In this document: positions 54,367 to 62,341 of the stretch, piece by piece | Layout of the letters: the number at the start of each line of letters is the position of its first letter | Position numbering within the stretch: position 1 is the stretch's first letter | Source of the DNA: Clostridium sp. UBA2485 | GTDB lineage: Bacteria; Bacillota; Clostridia; Clostridiales; Clostridiaceae | Assembly: GCF_002341865.1 (NCBI RefSeq) | Contig: NZ_DDOV01000020.1 | Coordinates: 7,529 to 71,528 of the forward strand | DNA length: 64,000 bases | Direction of reading: 5' to 3' | Made by a program: the position numbers and the translations under genes | Notes under the pieces: generated by a model | Seen by the model: only the letters and a program-made list of their open reading frames with translations | The model's database searches: none | Told to the model about the DNA's origin: nothing

Positions 54367-54480
54367 TATCTTTACTGCTTCATTAGTAGCTTTTTTCTGA
54401 ATATCTTCAGTAATATAACTATATTATAGTTATATCTTTATGATCTAACCTAGTTTGAACAACTTTAAATCTATACCTTG
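54355..54480 (-). pseudogene. C-terminal remnant of a tyrosine integrase
   Basis: On the minus strand YRFKVVQTRLDHKDITII is followed, after a frameshift, by YSYITEDIQKKATNEAVKIF then NF and stop. The VQxRLGHxDITTT...Y(S/T)HITEDIQKKA pattern is the C-terminal catalytic region of phage-type tyrosine recombinases (HxxR...Y box end). Only the last 40 residues remain. The stop lies inside the att-like repeat, the usual place of an integrase next to its attachment site. Confidence 0.75.
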
Positions 54481-54572
54481 GGATAATGATACTAAAAGGA
54501 AAAGATAGCTATTGAAGAGTAGACTCTTAAATACAATGTTGTTATAATATAGTAAATAAGGAGGCAATTATA

Positions 54573-55667
54573 ATGAAAGTAAAAATGAGAAAAATATTGG
54601 TTTTTTTAGTCATCACTATTCTTATTATTACACCAGTTTCTGCATTTGCAAGTACAAATAAAAAAGATATAAAGGTAACATTTAATAAAACCAACGTTAA
54701 AGTCAATGGGGTTAGTTTTAATGACAACAGAATGTTATATAACAATAAAATATATCTGCCAATAAATAGTATTGCTAAGCTATTTAATATGAATGTTTAC
54801 TATTATGAAAAAACTAAGACAACATATATAGGGCAGGTACCTGCTGGAGAAGTTCCTAAAAATGTTATTGATTCTTGGAAAAATATCAAGCAGACGGATA
54901 AAACTACAAAAGAAATACTTATTTCGAAAGATTTAGCCAATATTAATGCTACTTTCAATAGTGGTAGTATTAAAATTCATGGAAAAAAAATGAATACTAA
55001 TAATATTCTTTACAATAATAATACTTTTATATCATTACAAGAGGTATGTGAAATACTGGGAACTAATTGCAACTATTATGAGCCAACTTCAACAACATAT
55101 GTAGGAATGATTCCTCAAAATGAAGTTCCATATGATGTATATAAAAAATGGTTTCCATATAAAAAGGAAAAATTACAATCAAAACCTGCAACGGGAGAAA
55201 TGGCAGGGTGGAAAAAACTTATAGGACATGAATATGAAAGTATCGCTGATATTTACTATAAGCTAGATGGAAGTATTTTAAACGTAGAGTTAAAAGATAT
55301 AAGAAAAGCTGATTTAAATAAAATTGTAGAATGGACAAATGATGATGGGATAAAAATACGTAATAGAGTAGGAGATATATACTCACTATTTAGATATTCT
55401 AATCAATATACAACAAAGTGGTTTAGAAATAAGTTTGGTAAGCTTTATGAGGATTGGATACTTGTGAGCACTATAAAAGCTGAAAACATAGTATCAGATT
55501 ACTTACAAGAGACAGGACAAATTCCAAAACAAGATAATATAACATTAACTCCAGATGCTGAATATGAAATTATAGAGCCTGAGGAAGAGAAAATCAGTGC
55601 TGAAGAAGTAATAAGGAATATAGAAAATTATACGAAAACTCAATCAGAATATAAAGTAAAAAATTAA
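54573..55667 (+). CDS. Secreted stalk-domain protein (copper-amine-oxidase N-terminal-like)
   Basis: A 364-aa exported protein: signal peptide (MKVKMRKILVFLVITILIIT, cleavage near AFA-S), then two stalk/Cu_amine_oxidN1-like domains (about 33-100, VTFNKTNVKVNGVSFNDNRM; about 120-190, ATFNSGSIKIHGKKMNTNNI). Each ends with a YYYEKTKTTYIGQVPAGEVP or NYYEPTSTTYVGMIPQNEVP signature. A C-terminal region of about 170 residues (GWKKLIGHEYESIADIYYKL) is not recognised. GGAGG precedes ATG 54573, with TATAAT at 54543. Such domains occur in surface proteins of clostridia. Followed by a terminator module shared with the next two genes. Confidence 0.83.
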   Translation: MKVKMRKILVFLVITILIITPVSAFASTNKKDIKVTFNKTNVKVNGVSFNDNRMLYNNKIYLPINSIAKLFNMNVYYYEKTKTTYIGQVPAGEVPKNVIDSWKNIKQTDKTTKEILISKDLANINATFNSGSIKIHGKKMNTNNILYNNNTFISLQEVCEILGTNCNYYEPTSTTYVGMIPQNEVPYDVYKKWFPYKKEKLQSKPATGEMAGWKKLIGHEYESIADIYYKLDGSILNVELKDIRKADLNKIVEWTNDDGIKIRNRVGDIYSLFRYSNQYTTKWFRNKFGKLYEDWILVSTIKAENIVSDYLQETGQIPKQDNITLTPDAEYEIIEPEEEKISAEEVIRNIENYTKTQSEYKVKN

Positions 55668-55688
55668 GTTAGAAATGTATTTTAATAA

Positions 55689-55850
55689 TAAAAGCACTTA
55701 CATTAGTAAGTGTTTTTATTATATGTAAAAGTGAGGTGATGGTAAGGTTAGTTATGCTAACTAAGTTCCCATAGATTTAAAATTCTATCTAACGTTCTTA
55801 GAGATATACTTAGAAATGAAACGGTATATATGCTTCAATAGATTTGCATG
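55689..55850 (+). repeat. Repeat module copy 1: terminator plus decayed phage ORF start
   Basis: Hairpin AAAAGCACTTAC/GTAAGTGTTTTT, then TTATTATATGTAAAAGTGAG, GTGATGG and a decayed start ATGCTAACTAAG... with remnants that read ILSNVLRDILRNET in one frame. Closely related to the 56,588 copy over at least 100 bp and to 57,274 in its first 50 bp. Confidence 0.7.
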
Positions 55851-55962
55851 AAGAAAAAGAGAAAACTATTTGAAATAAAGCAAAAAGATAAAGGAAATGC
55901 TTGTTTAATAAGTTATGCTTTGCTATTATAGAAATGAAATATTGGCAATAAAGGAGAGACAT

Positions 55963-56574
55963 ATGAAAAAAATAGCAAGTATATTACTTATCATTACATT
56001 ACTTTTTACAGTCAGTGCTTGTAAGCAAAAAACAGATTTAGAACCTCAAAAAAATAATGAGGTAGTAGAAGATAATAATAGTAAAAAAGAGGAAGATACT
56101 AAAAAAGAAGATGTTAAAAAAGACAAGAGTTCAGAAATAAAAGAAATCAAAAAAGGTGAAGTAGTTAGTGTAGATGATTATTGTGAATTAACAATTGAGG
56201 ATACTAAGTTTGATAAAATAATAAGTCCACCGAATGCAAAAGGTGTTTATTCTTACTATGAGGCTGAAGGTGAAGGGAAAACACTTTTTGAATCTGTTAT
56301 AAATATAAAGAATCTCCTACCAGATGAGAAAATGGCAGATGAATTTTTATCAGTTAAAATTCTTTATAATAAATATGAATATGGTACATTTTCAACAATA
56401 GAATATGATGATGGATCAGATTTTACTTATACTAATATAACATCAATAGAACCATTAGCAAATGGAATACTTCACTTTCTAGCGACAGTGCCTGAAAGTA
56501 TGGAGAGCGATAATAAACCTTTAGCAATTATCATAAAAGCTAATAACCAAGAGTTTAAATATAATATTAGATAA
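55963..56574 (+). CDS. Lipoprotein, unknown function
   Basis: A 203-aa lipoprotein with lipobox VSAC (Cys 20), then an acidic/lysine-rich low-complexity spacer (NNEVVEDNNSKKEEDTKKED) and a beta-rich domain from about residue 65 (EVVSVDDYCELTIEDTKFDK) reminiscent of immunoglobulin-like DUF4352/DUF5067 domains. ATG 55963 follows AAAGGAGAG; the TTG/ATG starts farther upstream lack sites. The family assignment is tentative. It lies between two copies of the terminator module. Confidence 0.72.
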   Translation: MKKIASILLIITLLFTVSACKQKTDLEPQKNNEVVEDNNSKKEEDTKKEDVKKDKSSEIKEIKKGEVVSVDDYCELTIEDTKFDKIISPPNAKGVYSYYEAEGEGKTLFESVINIKNLLPDEKMADEFLSVKILYNKYEYGTFSTIEYDDGSDFTYTNITSIEPLANGILHFLATVPESMESDNKPLAIIIKANNQEFKYNIR

Positions 56575-56587
56575 AAGTAATACATAA

Positions 56588-56760
56588 TAAAAACACTTAC
56601 ATTGGTAGGTGTTTTTATTATGTGTAAAGGTAAGGTGGTAGGGAGACAATGTATGCTCACCATACCACCTATAGACTTAAAAACTTTCCTAGTACACTTG
56701 CTAAAATATCTAAAGAAGAAAGAGAAGATAATATTGAATAATATGTCACTTTCTGCTAAA
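56588..56760 (+). repeat. Repeat module copy 2: terminator plus decayed phage ORF
   Basis: AAAAACACTTAC/GTAGGTGTTTTT hairpin, then TTATTATGTGTAAAGGTAAG and ATGCTCACCATACCACC reading MLTIPPIDLKTF. After a frameshift it reads PSTLAKISKEEREDNIE-stop. Homologous to copy 1, so both derive from one small phage gene. Confidence 0.7.
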
Positions 56761-56807
56761 ATTAAAATAATAAAGAAAAAATTGGTATATATGGGGGATT
56801 TATATTA

Positions 56808-57272
56808 ATGACTAAATATTGTTCAAACTGTGGAGAGAAAATAAAGGACAACGCTAAATTTTGTGAGAAATGTGGTAATGATTTTAGTAAAGATAACATT
56901 GCACAAAAAAGTAGAAAGCCTAGAAAAAAACGAGGATGCTTAATGTCTATCTTAATTTTTATTATACTAGGGATAGGAACAGTATTCTTTGCTGCTATGC
57001 AGAATGATTCAATACAAAAATCTGTTTCTGGTGTTTCTGATAATAGTGAATATATAACATTAGAGGAATACAATAATATAGAAACAGGAATGACATATGA
57101 AGAAGTAGCAGAAATTGTAGGAAGCAAAGGTACTGTTTCATCACAAGTTGAAATGAATGGTATAAATAACACAATAATTACATGGTATGGAAATGGAGTA
57201 GCTGGATCAAATGCTAATGTAACATTCATTAATAACGAAGTACAAGGGAAAGCACAAGTTGGATTAAAATAA
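56808..57272 (+). CDS. Zinc-ribbon membrane protein with DUF3862/SmpA-like domain
   Basis: A 154-aa protein. The N-terminal zinc ribbon has CSNCGEKIKDNAKFCEKCG (two CxxC), then a basic linker KSRKPRKKRG, one TM helix (about 46-63, MSILIFIILGIGTVFFAAM), and an extracytoplasmic SmpA/OmlA-like domain starting YITLEEYNNIETGMTYEEVA and containing VTFINNEVQGKAQVGLK. This layout is common in Firmicute DUF3862 proteins. ATATGGGGG precedes ATG 56808. Third cargo gene followed by the repeated terminator module. Confidence 0.8.
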   Translation: MTKYCSNCGEKIKDNAKFCEKCGNDFSKDNIAQKSRKPRKKRGCLMSILIFIILGIGTVFFAAMQNDSIQKSVSGVSDNSEYITLEEYNNIETGMTYEEVAEIVGSKGTVSSQVEMNGINNTIITWYGNGVAGSNANVTFINNEVQGKAQVGLK

Positions 57273-57273
57273 T

Positions 57274-57330
57274 TTTAAAGTACTTACATTTGTAAGTGCT
57301 TTTATTATGTTTTGAAAGTGAGATGGTGAT
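57274..57330 (+). repeat. Repeat module copy 3: terminator and ribosome site
   Basis: Hairpin AAGTACTTAC/GTAAGTGCTTTT, then TTATTATGTTTTGAAAGTGA, GATGGTGAT, followed by ATG 57331. The first 50 bp match copies 1 and 2. Confidence 0.65.
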
Positions 57331-57625
57331 ATGGCAACTGTATCTACAAATCTAAGAATATTTGATTAAATGACTAGATCATTATAGCAAGTTACACAAG
57401 CCTTAAATTCAACTATAAGCGCTATGGATGACATAAATAATCAAATAGAGATATACGAACGACCAATACTTTAAATACAGGTATAGATAGTATTAGTCGC
57501 ATCTTTTACATATTAAGAATGGAAGAAAAAATAGATTTGAAGCAAGAGAAGCGAGAAAAGGATTATCAAGATATAATTTGTAGATTAAATGTAATTGAAA
57601 ATGTAAAAAAGATGTAGAAGAAATC
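57331..57625 (+). pseudogene. Phage tail tape-measure N-terminal remnant
   Basis: From ATG 57331 the frame reads MATVSTNLRIFD-TAA-MTRSL-TAG-QVTQALNSTISAMDDINNQI. Restored at the two stops (57367, 57385), this resembles the N-terminus of siphophage/myophage tape-measure proteins (LRLFDQM...QVTQALNxTISAM). After 57,450 the frame shifts and fades into Glu/Lys-rich coiled-coil-like pieces. Family call from pattern recall. Confidence 0.6.
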
Positions 57626-57770
57626 GAAATTTACGTATTTAAGAAATAAGCTTAATTTAACACTTAACTTTTTTAGATATTTATTAAGGCAAGATAACGG
57701 ACTAAAGGTCTTATAAAAATAAATATTAATTTTAAATTTAATTATTAATAAAATAAATTATTAAATTGTA
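57626..57770. other. AT-rich spacer before the sugar locus
   Basis: No gene or clear element seen between the phage remnant and the GntR promoter. Confidence 0.5.
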
Positions 57771-57799
57771 TTGACAGTATATGAAAAATAATATAACAT
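57771..57799 (+). promoter_or_regulatory. Promoter of the GntR gene
   Basis: TTGACA (57771-57776) with either TATAAC (57792-57797, 15-base spacer) or TAACAT (57794-57799, 17-base spacer). Confidence 0.75.
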
Positions 57800-57808
57800 T
57801 TAAATATG

Positions 57809-57820
57809 TGGTACGTACCA
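57809..57820. promoter_or_regulatory. Operator palindrome for the GntR regulator
   Basis: TGGTACGTACCA is a perfect 12-bp palindrome about 10 bases after the -10 and 29 bases before the start codon. The form TGGTxxxxACCA matches HutC/NagR-type sites, so autorepression is likely. Confidence 0.75.
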
Positions 57821-57848
57821 GTAATAAAAATAATTGTAGGTGGAAACT

Positions 57849-58577
57849 ATGAAGAGCATAAATAAAGAAAGTAGAATACCATTATATTACCAGTTGATAG
57901 ATATTCTTATAGAAATGATGGACCATGGATATTTGAATGAAAATGATCAACTACCTTCAGAAAGAGAGCTGTGTGAAACTTACAATGTTAGTAGATCTAC
58001 TGTAAGACAAGCGATGCAAGAATTAGAAAGAGAAGGGTATGTATATAGAGAACATGGAAAGGGAACCTTTGTTTCACCAAAAAAATTGAAACAAGATCTT
58101 TTAGAGTTTTATAGCTTTACTGATGAAATGAAAAAAATAGGAAAGAAACCATCATCACAAGTATTAGATTTTAAAACAATAGAATGTAATGATGAATTAG
58201 CAAAAAAGATGAGTTTATTGTCAGGAGAAAAAGTTTATGTATTTACAAGATTAAGACTAGCTGATAATGAGCCAATGATGTTAGAAACAAGCTATGTACC
58301 TTGTAGCAGATTTCCAGGGCTTACGAAAGAACAGCTAGAAAAAGACGCAATGTATAATATATTTACCGAGATATACAAAACAACCTTTACCTGTGCTGAG
58401 GAAATATTTCAGCCAGTATTAGCTAGTGAAGAAGAAGCGGCAATACTAAAGTATAATTCTGGATTGCCTGCAATGATGATAAAGAGAATAACATATGAAA
58501 ATAATATGATTATTGAATATACAAAAGGTATTGCAAGAGGAGATAAATTTAAATACCATGTTTTATTAAAAAAATAA
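57849..58577 (+). CDS. GntR family (HutC/UTRA) transcriptional repressor
   Basis: A 242-aa regulator. The N-terminal winged helix has IPLYYQLIDILIEMMDHGYL and LPSERELCETYNVSRSTVRQ then AMQELEREGYVYREHGKGTF. The C-terminal UTRA ligand domain (about 85-240) has LRLADNEPMMLETSYVPCSR and the IEYTKGIARGDKFKYHV end. UTRA members related to NagR/YvoA sense sugar phosphates. ATG 57849 follows TAGGTGG; a GTG at 57840 overlaps it. It precedes an AgaS-like enzyme and a sugar importer and should control them. Confidence 0.93.
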   Translation: MKSINKESRIPLYYQLIDILIEMMDHGYLNENDQLPSERELCETYNVSRSTVRQAMQELEREGYVYREHGKGTFVSPKKLKQDLLEFYSFTDEMKKIGKKPSSQVLDFKTIECNDELAKKMSLLSGEKVYVFTRLRLADNEPMMLETSYVPCSRFPGLTKEQLEKDAMYNIFTEIYKTTFTCAEEIFQPVLASEEEAAILKYNSGLPAMMIKRITYENNMIIEYTKGIARGDKFKYHVLLKK

Positions 58578-58597
58578 ATTTTTTTTAAACTAACTGG

Positions 58598-58636
58598 TAA
58601 TTACAACATGATGACATAATGACATCATGTAATTAT
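58598..58636. promoter_or_regulatory. Inverted repeat between gntR and agaS
   Basis: TAATTACAACATGATG and CATCATGTAATTA form an imperfect inverted repeat around ACATAATGA. It could be a second regulator site or an mRNA stem; it differs from the TGGTACGTACCA operator. Confidence 0.5.
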
Positions 58637-58656
58637 GACGTGATAAGGGTGATGAA

Positions 58657-59826
58657 ATGTTTGGATTTAATGAAGATAAATGGAAAGAACTGAATGGATT
58701 TAACACAGCTAAAGAAATATACCAACAACCGGAACTTTGGCTTAAAACATTAGAAATAATTGAAACTAATAAAGATAGTATTAACAAGTTTATAGATGAA
58801 AGACTTAAAAAGGAAAAGATTAGAGTGGTATTTACAGGAGCTGGTACCTCTGCCTATGCAGGGGAAGTAGTGATTCCTTATTTAAACAAAAGAAAGGAAT
58901 ATATTTTTGAAGCTATACCTACAACGGACATAGTTTCTAATCCTGAATCATATTTTAAAAAGCATATTCCTACAATATTAGTATCTTTTGCTCGTTCAGG
59001 GGATAGTCCTGAAAGTGTTGCAGTTTATGATTTAGCTAATAAGTTAGTTGATGATATAAGTCATATATTTATTACATGCAATTCAAAAGGAAAACTAGCA
59101 AAAATGTCTGAGGAAAATGAAAATGCTCTTTTATTGCTTATGCCAGATAAATCTAATGATTTAGGATTTGCCATGACTAGTAGTTTTACCTGCATGACCA
59201 TTGCAGCATCATTAATTTTTGATATGGAAAACCTTGAAGAGAATAAGAAACAGATATATGAAATGTCAGACATTGGTGAACGCCTATTAGAGGATGGATA
59301 TAAGGAACAGAAAAAATTATTAGATTATGATTATAATAGGGTTGTATATTTGGGATCTAGCAGTTTCTTTGGAATTTCAAAAGAAAGCTCGTTAAAACTA
59401 TTAGAACTAACTAGGGGGCAAATTATATCTTATAATGAGACGGTACTAGGATTTAGACATGGTCCTAAGTCTATTGTTGATGATGAAACTTTAATATTTT
59501 TATATGTTTCCATAGATGATTATGCGAGAAAATATGATAAAGATATGTTAAATGAAATTTATAGCAATATTGGAGAACATAAGATAGTTTCAATCACAAA
59601 GGAATATGATGAAGAGGTTGAAAAAAACTCAAATTATCACCTCTATTTAAGCAAATATCCAATTAAAATAGATAATGAAATTCATATATCATTACTTTAT
59701 CTACTTTACGCTCAAGTATTCGCACTATTATGCTCAGTAAAAAATCATGTGGAACCTGATAATCCTAATCCAAGTGGACTTGTTAATAGGGTAGTTAAGG
59801 GGGTATCAATTTATAGTTATGAGTAG
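58657..59826 (+). CDS. agaS: AgaS-family SIS sugar isomerase/deaminase
   Basis: A 389-aa protein with two SIS domains (about 40-185 and 215-370), similar to AgaS (galactosamine-6-phosphate deaminase/isomerase). Signatures are VVFTGAGTSAYAGEVVIPYL, VSFARSGDSPESVAVYDLA, YLGSSSFFGISKESSLKLLE and FRHGPKSIVDDETLIF. The C-terminus NPSGLVNRVVKGVSIY is typical. GGGTGATGAA precedes ATG 58657. With the GntR/UTRA regulator and ABC genes it suggests use of an amino sugar or its phosphate; the exact substrate is not evident. Confidence 0.9.
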   Translation: MFGFNEDKWKELNGFNTAKEIYQQPELWLKTLEIIETNKDSINKFIDERLKKEKIRVVFTGAGTSAYAGEVVIPYLNKRKEYIFEAIPTTDIVSNPESYFKKHIPTILVSFARSGDSPESVAVYDLANKLVDDISHIFITCNSKGKLAKMSEENENALLLLMPDKSNDLGFAMTSSFTCMTIAASLIFDMENLEENKKQIYEMSDIGERLLEDGYKEQKKLLDYDYNRVVYLGSSSFFGISKESSLKLLELTRGQIISYNETVLGFRHGPKSIVDDETLIFLYVSIDDYARKYDKDMLNEIYSNIGEHKIVSITKEYDEEVEKNSNYHLYLSKYPIKIDNEIHISLLYLLYAQVFALLCSVKNHVEPDNPNPSGLVNRVVKGVSIYSYE

Positions 59827-59955
59827 TAGCTATAAAAATATATTTAAATAGTGTAAGTCGATATATAGTAGTAAATTATAAGATGAAATTAGAAAGTCAT
59901 TATTTTTTATTCAAAAAACTGTGTAACCTTTCATATATATTAAAAATTTAAAAAG

Positions 59956-59977
59956 TAGTGTGAAGAATTTTACACTA
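59956..59977. promoter_or_regulatory. Inverted repeat upstream of the solute-binding protein gene
   Basis: TAGTGTGAA-GAATTT-TACACTA (stem TAGTGT/ACACTA) lies 25 bases before ATG 60004, just upstream of AAGGGGG. It may be an operator or an mRNA 5' stem. Confidence 0.45.
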
Positions 59978-60003
59978 TCATATATTTTAAGGGGGAAAAT
60001 ATT

Positions 60004-61278
60004 ATGAAATTTAAAAGGATGGTTGGCACTATTCTCTCCGTAATTATAGTGACTACAATGCTTGCTGGATGCAGCGGAGAAACTAATGACAAAACTACTA
60101 GTAATGACGACAATGTAACTTTGACCTTTGGATTGTGGGACAAGTATCAAGAACCAATACTGCGAGAGATAGCTAACAAATTTGAAGAACAGAACTCAAA
60201 TATTAAAATCGACATTCAATTAACGCCTTTTGGTCAATATTGGACAAAACTAGAAGCTGCTGCCACTGGTGAAGTTCTTCCAGATATATTTTGGATTAAT
60301 GGTCCAAATATAGTTAAATATGCATCAAATGGAATACTGTTACCTATTGATGATAAGGTGAAGGAAGATAATATGGACTTAAGTTTATATCCAGAAAGCT
60401 TAGTAAAGTTATATACCGTTGATGATAAACTATATGGTATTCCAAAAGATTGGGATTTAACAGCGTTATGGTATAACAAAAAATTGTTTGATGAGAAAGG
60501 TGTAGAATATCCAAATGAAAATTGGACGTGGAATGATATGGTTGAAGCGGCTAGAAAATTGACAGATAAAGAAAAAGGTGTTTATGGAATAGCTGCAAGA
60601 CCAGATACACAAGAAGGTCTTTATAATTCAATACCTCAAAGTGGGGGATTTATAATTTCAGAGGATAGAAAAAAGTCAGGATATGGTTCTCCGGAAGCTA
60701 TAGAAGGAACACAAAGATGGATAGATCTTATAAAAGATGAATTATCACCTACTATAGAAGAAATGTCAGACACCTCTGAAATAGATATGTTTAAGGCGGA
60801 GAGATTGGCAATGGTTAACGCAGCTTCATGGGATGTACCTGTATTTATGGAAAATGAATTAATAAAAGATCATATTGATTTAACTGTAATGCCACTAATT
60901 AAAGAACGTGCAGCAGTAATACATGGATTGAGTAATGTCATTTCTGCTAATACAAAATATCCTAAAGAAGCTTGGGAATTTGTAAAGTTTCTAGGGGGTA
61001 AAGAAGCAAATGAAATTTGGGCAAAATCAGGAGTGGTTATTCCTGCACGTATGGATGTATTGGACATATGGAAAAAAACTTATCCTAATCTAAACCTTCA
61101 AGCATATATTGACGAGTTGGACTATTCAATAATGTATCCAACATCAAAAAACACGCCAAAATGGAATGATATTGAAATTAATTACATTAAGCAAATGTGG
61201 GCTGGAAAAATATCCGTTGAAGAAGGATTGAAAAAAATCGGTGAGGAAATGGACAAAGTACTTCAACAAGAAAAATAA
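60004..61278 (+). CDS. Sugar ABC transporter solute-binding lipoprotein
   Basis: A 424-aa family 1 extracellular binding protein. Signal peptide with lipobox LAGC (Cys 23), then VTLTFGLWDKYQEPILREIA, the substrate-cleft segment LPDIFWINGPNIVKYASNGI, GIPKDWDLTALWYNKKLFDE and the C-lobe ANTKYPKEAWEFVKFLGGKE. Such proteins deliver mono- or oligosaccharides to MalFG-type permeases. AAGGGGG precedes ATG 60004. Followed by two permease genes but no ATPase gene, so it probably shares a general MsmK-type ATPase. Confidence 0.95.
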   Translation: MKFKRMVGTILSVIIVTTMLAGCSGETNDKTTSNDDNVTLTFGLWDKYQEPILREIANKFEEQNSNIKIDIQLTPFGQYWTKLEAAATGEVLPDIFWINGPNIVKYASNGILLPIDDKVKEDNMDLSLYPESLVKLYTVDDKLYGIPKDWDLTALWYNKKLFDEKGVEYPNENWTWNDMVEAARKLTDKEKGVYGIAARPDTQEGLYNSIPQSGGFIISEDRKKSGYGSPEAIEGTQRWIDLIKDELSPTIEEMSDTSEIDMFKAERLAMVNAASWDVPVFMENELIKDHIDLTVMPLIKERAAVIHGLSNVISANTKYPKEAWEFVKFLGGKEANEIWAKSGVVIPARMDVLDIWKKTYPNLNLQAYIDELDYSIMYPTSKNTPKWNDIEINYIKQMWAGKISVEEGLKKIGEEMDKVLQQEK

Positions 61279-61293
61279 GGTAAAAACTAATAT

Positions 61294-61342
61294 TAGTACA
61301 GCTAGTTGGACTTTTTTAAAATAGCTCACCTAGTTTGTACTG
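61294..61342 (+). promoter_or_regulatory. Intercistronic stem-loop after the binding-protein gene
   Basis: AGTACAGCTAGTTGG and CACCTAGTTTGTACT pair imperfectly around a T-rich loop. Stems here commonly protect the upstream mRNA and let the binding protein be made in excess over the permeases. Confidence 0.5.
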
Positions 61343-61371
61343 TTCCTTAGATTTAAAGAAGGGGGATTAAA

Positions 61372-62316
61372 ATGGATACATTAATTGTTGAAGAAAGGGA
61401 AATTAAAAAGAAAAAACCTCCTAAGAGAAAGAGTAGACTTAAAAGTAAAAAATTGAATGATTGTCTTTGGGGATATTTATTAATACTACCATTATTATTA
61501 GGACTGGGTATATTTTATATAATACCTTTTTTTCAGAATCTGTATTATAGCTTTACTGACTTAGGCTCTTTTGGAAAATACTCATGGATTGGACTTGAAA
61601 ATTATAAAAAACTTGTTTCAGATCCTACTATTCCACGAGCATTACTTAATACTTTCAAATTTACCATAGTTTCTGTTCCTGTTAGTATTTGTTTAGCAAT
61701 TGTCATATCTACGTTATTAAATTTAAAAATAAAAGGAATCTCATTTTATAGATTATTGTTTTTCTTGCCAGCTGTCACTATGCCAGCTGCTATTGCTACC
61801 ATGTGGAAATGGCTTTACAATGGACAATATGGTTTGATAAACCATGTTTTAGCTAAACTTGGTTTAGAGGGACATGCTTGGATAGCAGAGCCTAAATACG
61901 CAATGACAGCTTTAATAATTGTAGGCATATGGAGTTCACTCGGAATGAAAATAATTTACTTTCTTGCAGGGCTTCAGGGAATTCCAAAATCTTATTATGA
62001 GGCAGCTACTATAGATGGTGCTGGTCCAATAAGACAATTTTTCTCAATAACGTTACCACTATTAGCACCAACAATATTCTTTGTCTCAATTACATCATTA
62101 ATTGGTGCTCTTCAAATGTTTGACATAATATTTATGATGATTAGTAAGACTAGTATGGCAATAGATAGCACTATGTCTATTGTATATCTATTCTACAAGA
62201 ATGCATTCGAATATCTTGATAAAGGGTATGCATCAGCAATTTCTATAGTATTATTTGTAATAATACTCATTATTACAGCATTTCAACTTAAACTACAAAA
62301 GAAATTTGTTGATTAG
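61372..62316 (+). CDS. Sugar ABC transporter permease (MalF/UgpA-like)
   Basis: A 314-aa inner-membrane permease with a highly basic N-terminus (KKKKPPKRKSRLKSKK), six TM helices, and the EAA loop YYEAATIDGAGPIRQFFSIT with conserved Gly that docks on the ATPase. Contains LPAVTMPAAIATMWKWLYNG, typical of family MalF/UgpA. AAGGGGG precedes ATG 61372. Pairs with the next permease. Confidence 0.95.
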   Translation: MDTLIVEEREIKKKKPPKRKSRLKSKKLNDCLWGYLLILPLLLGLGIFYIIPFFQNLYYSFTDLGSFGKYSWIGLENYKKLVSDPTIPRALLNTFKFTIVSVPVSICLAIVISTLLNLKIKGISFYRLLFFLPAVTMPAAIATMWKWLYNGQYGLINHVLAKLGLEGHAWIAEPKYAMTALIIVGIWSSLGMKIIYFLAGLQGIPKSYYEAATIDGAGPIRQFFSITLPLLAPTIFFVSITSLIGALQMFDIIFMMISKTSMAIDSTMSIVYLFYKNAFEYLDKGYASAISIVLFVIILIITAFQLKLQKKFVD

Positions 62317-62341
62317 TAAGAATAGGTTAGGAGAGTTGAAA

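Noticed and set aside
56602..56808. 68-aa ORF MVGVFIMCKGKVVGRQ... as a gene
   Set aside because: It starts inside the terminator module and is better explained as a frameshifted phage remnant; a second frame gives the more natural STLAKISKEEREDNIE ending.
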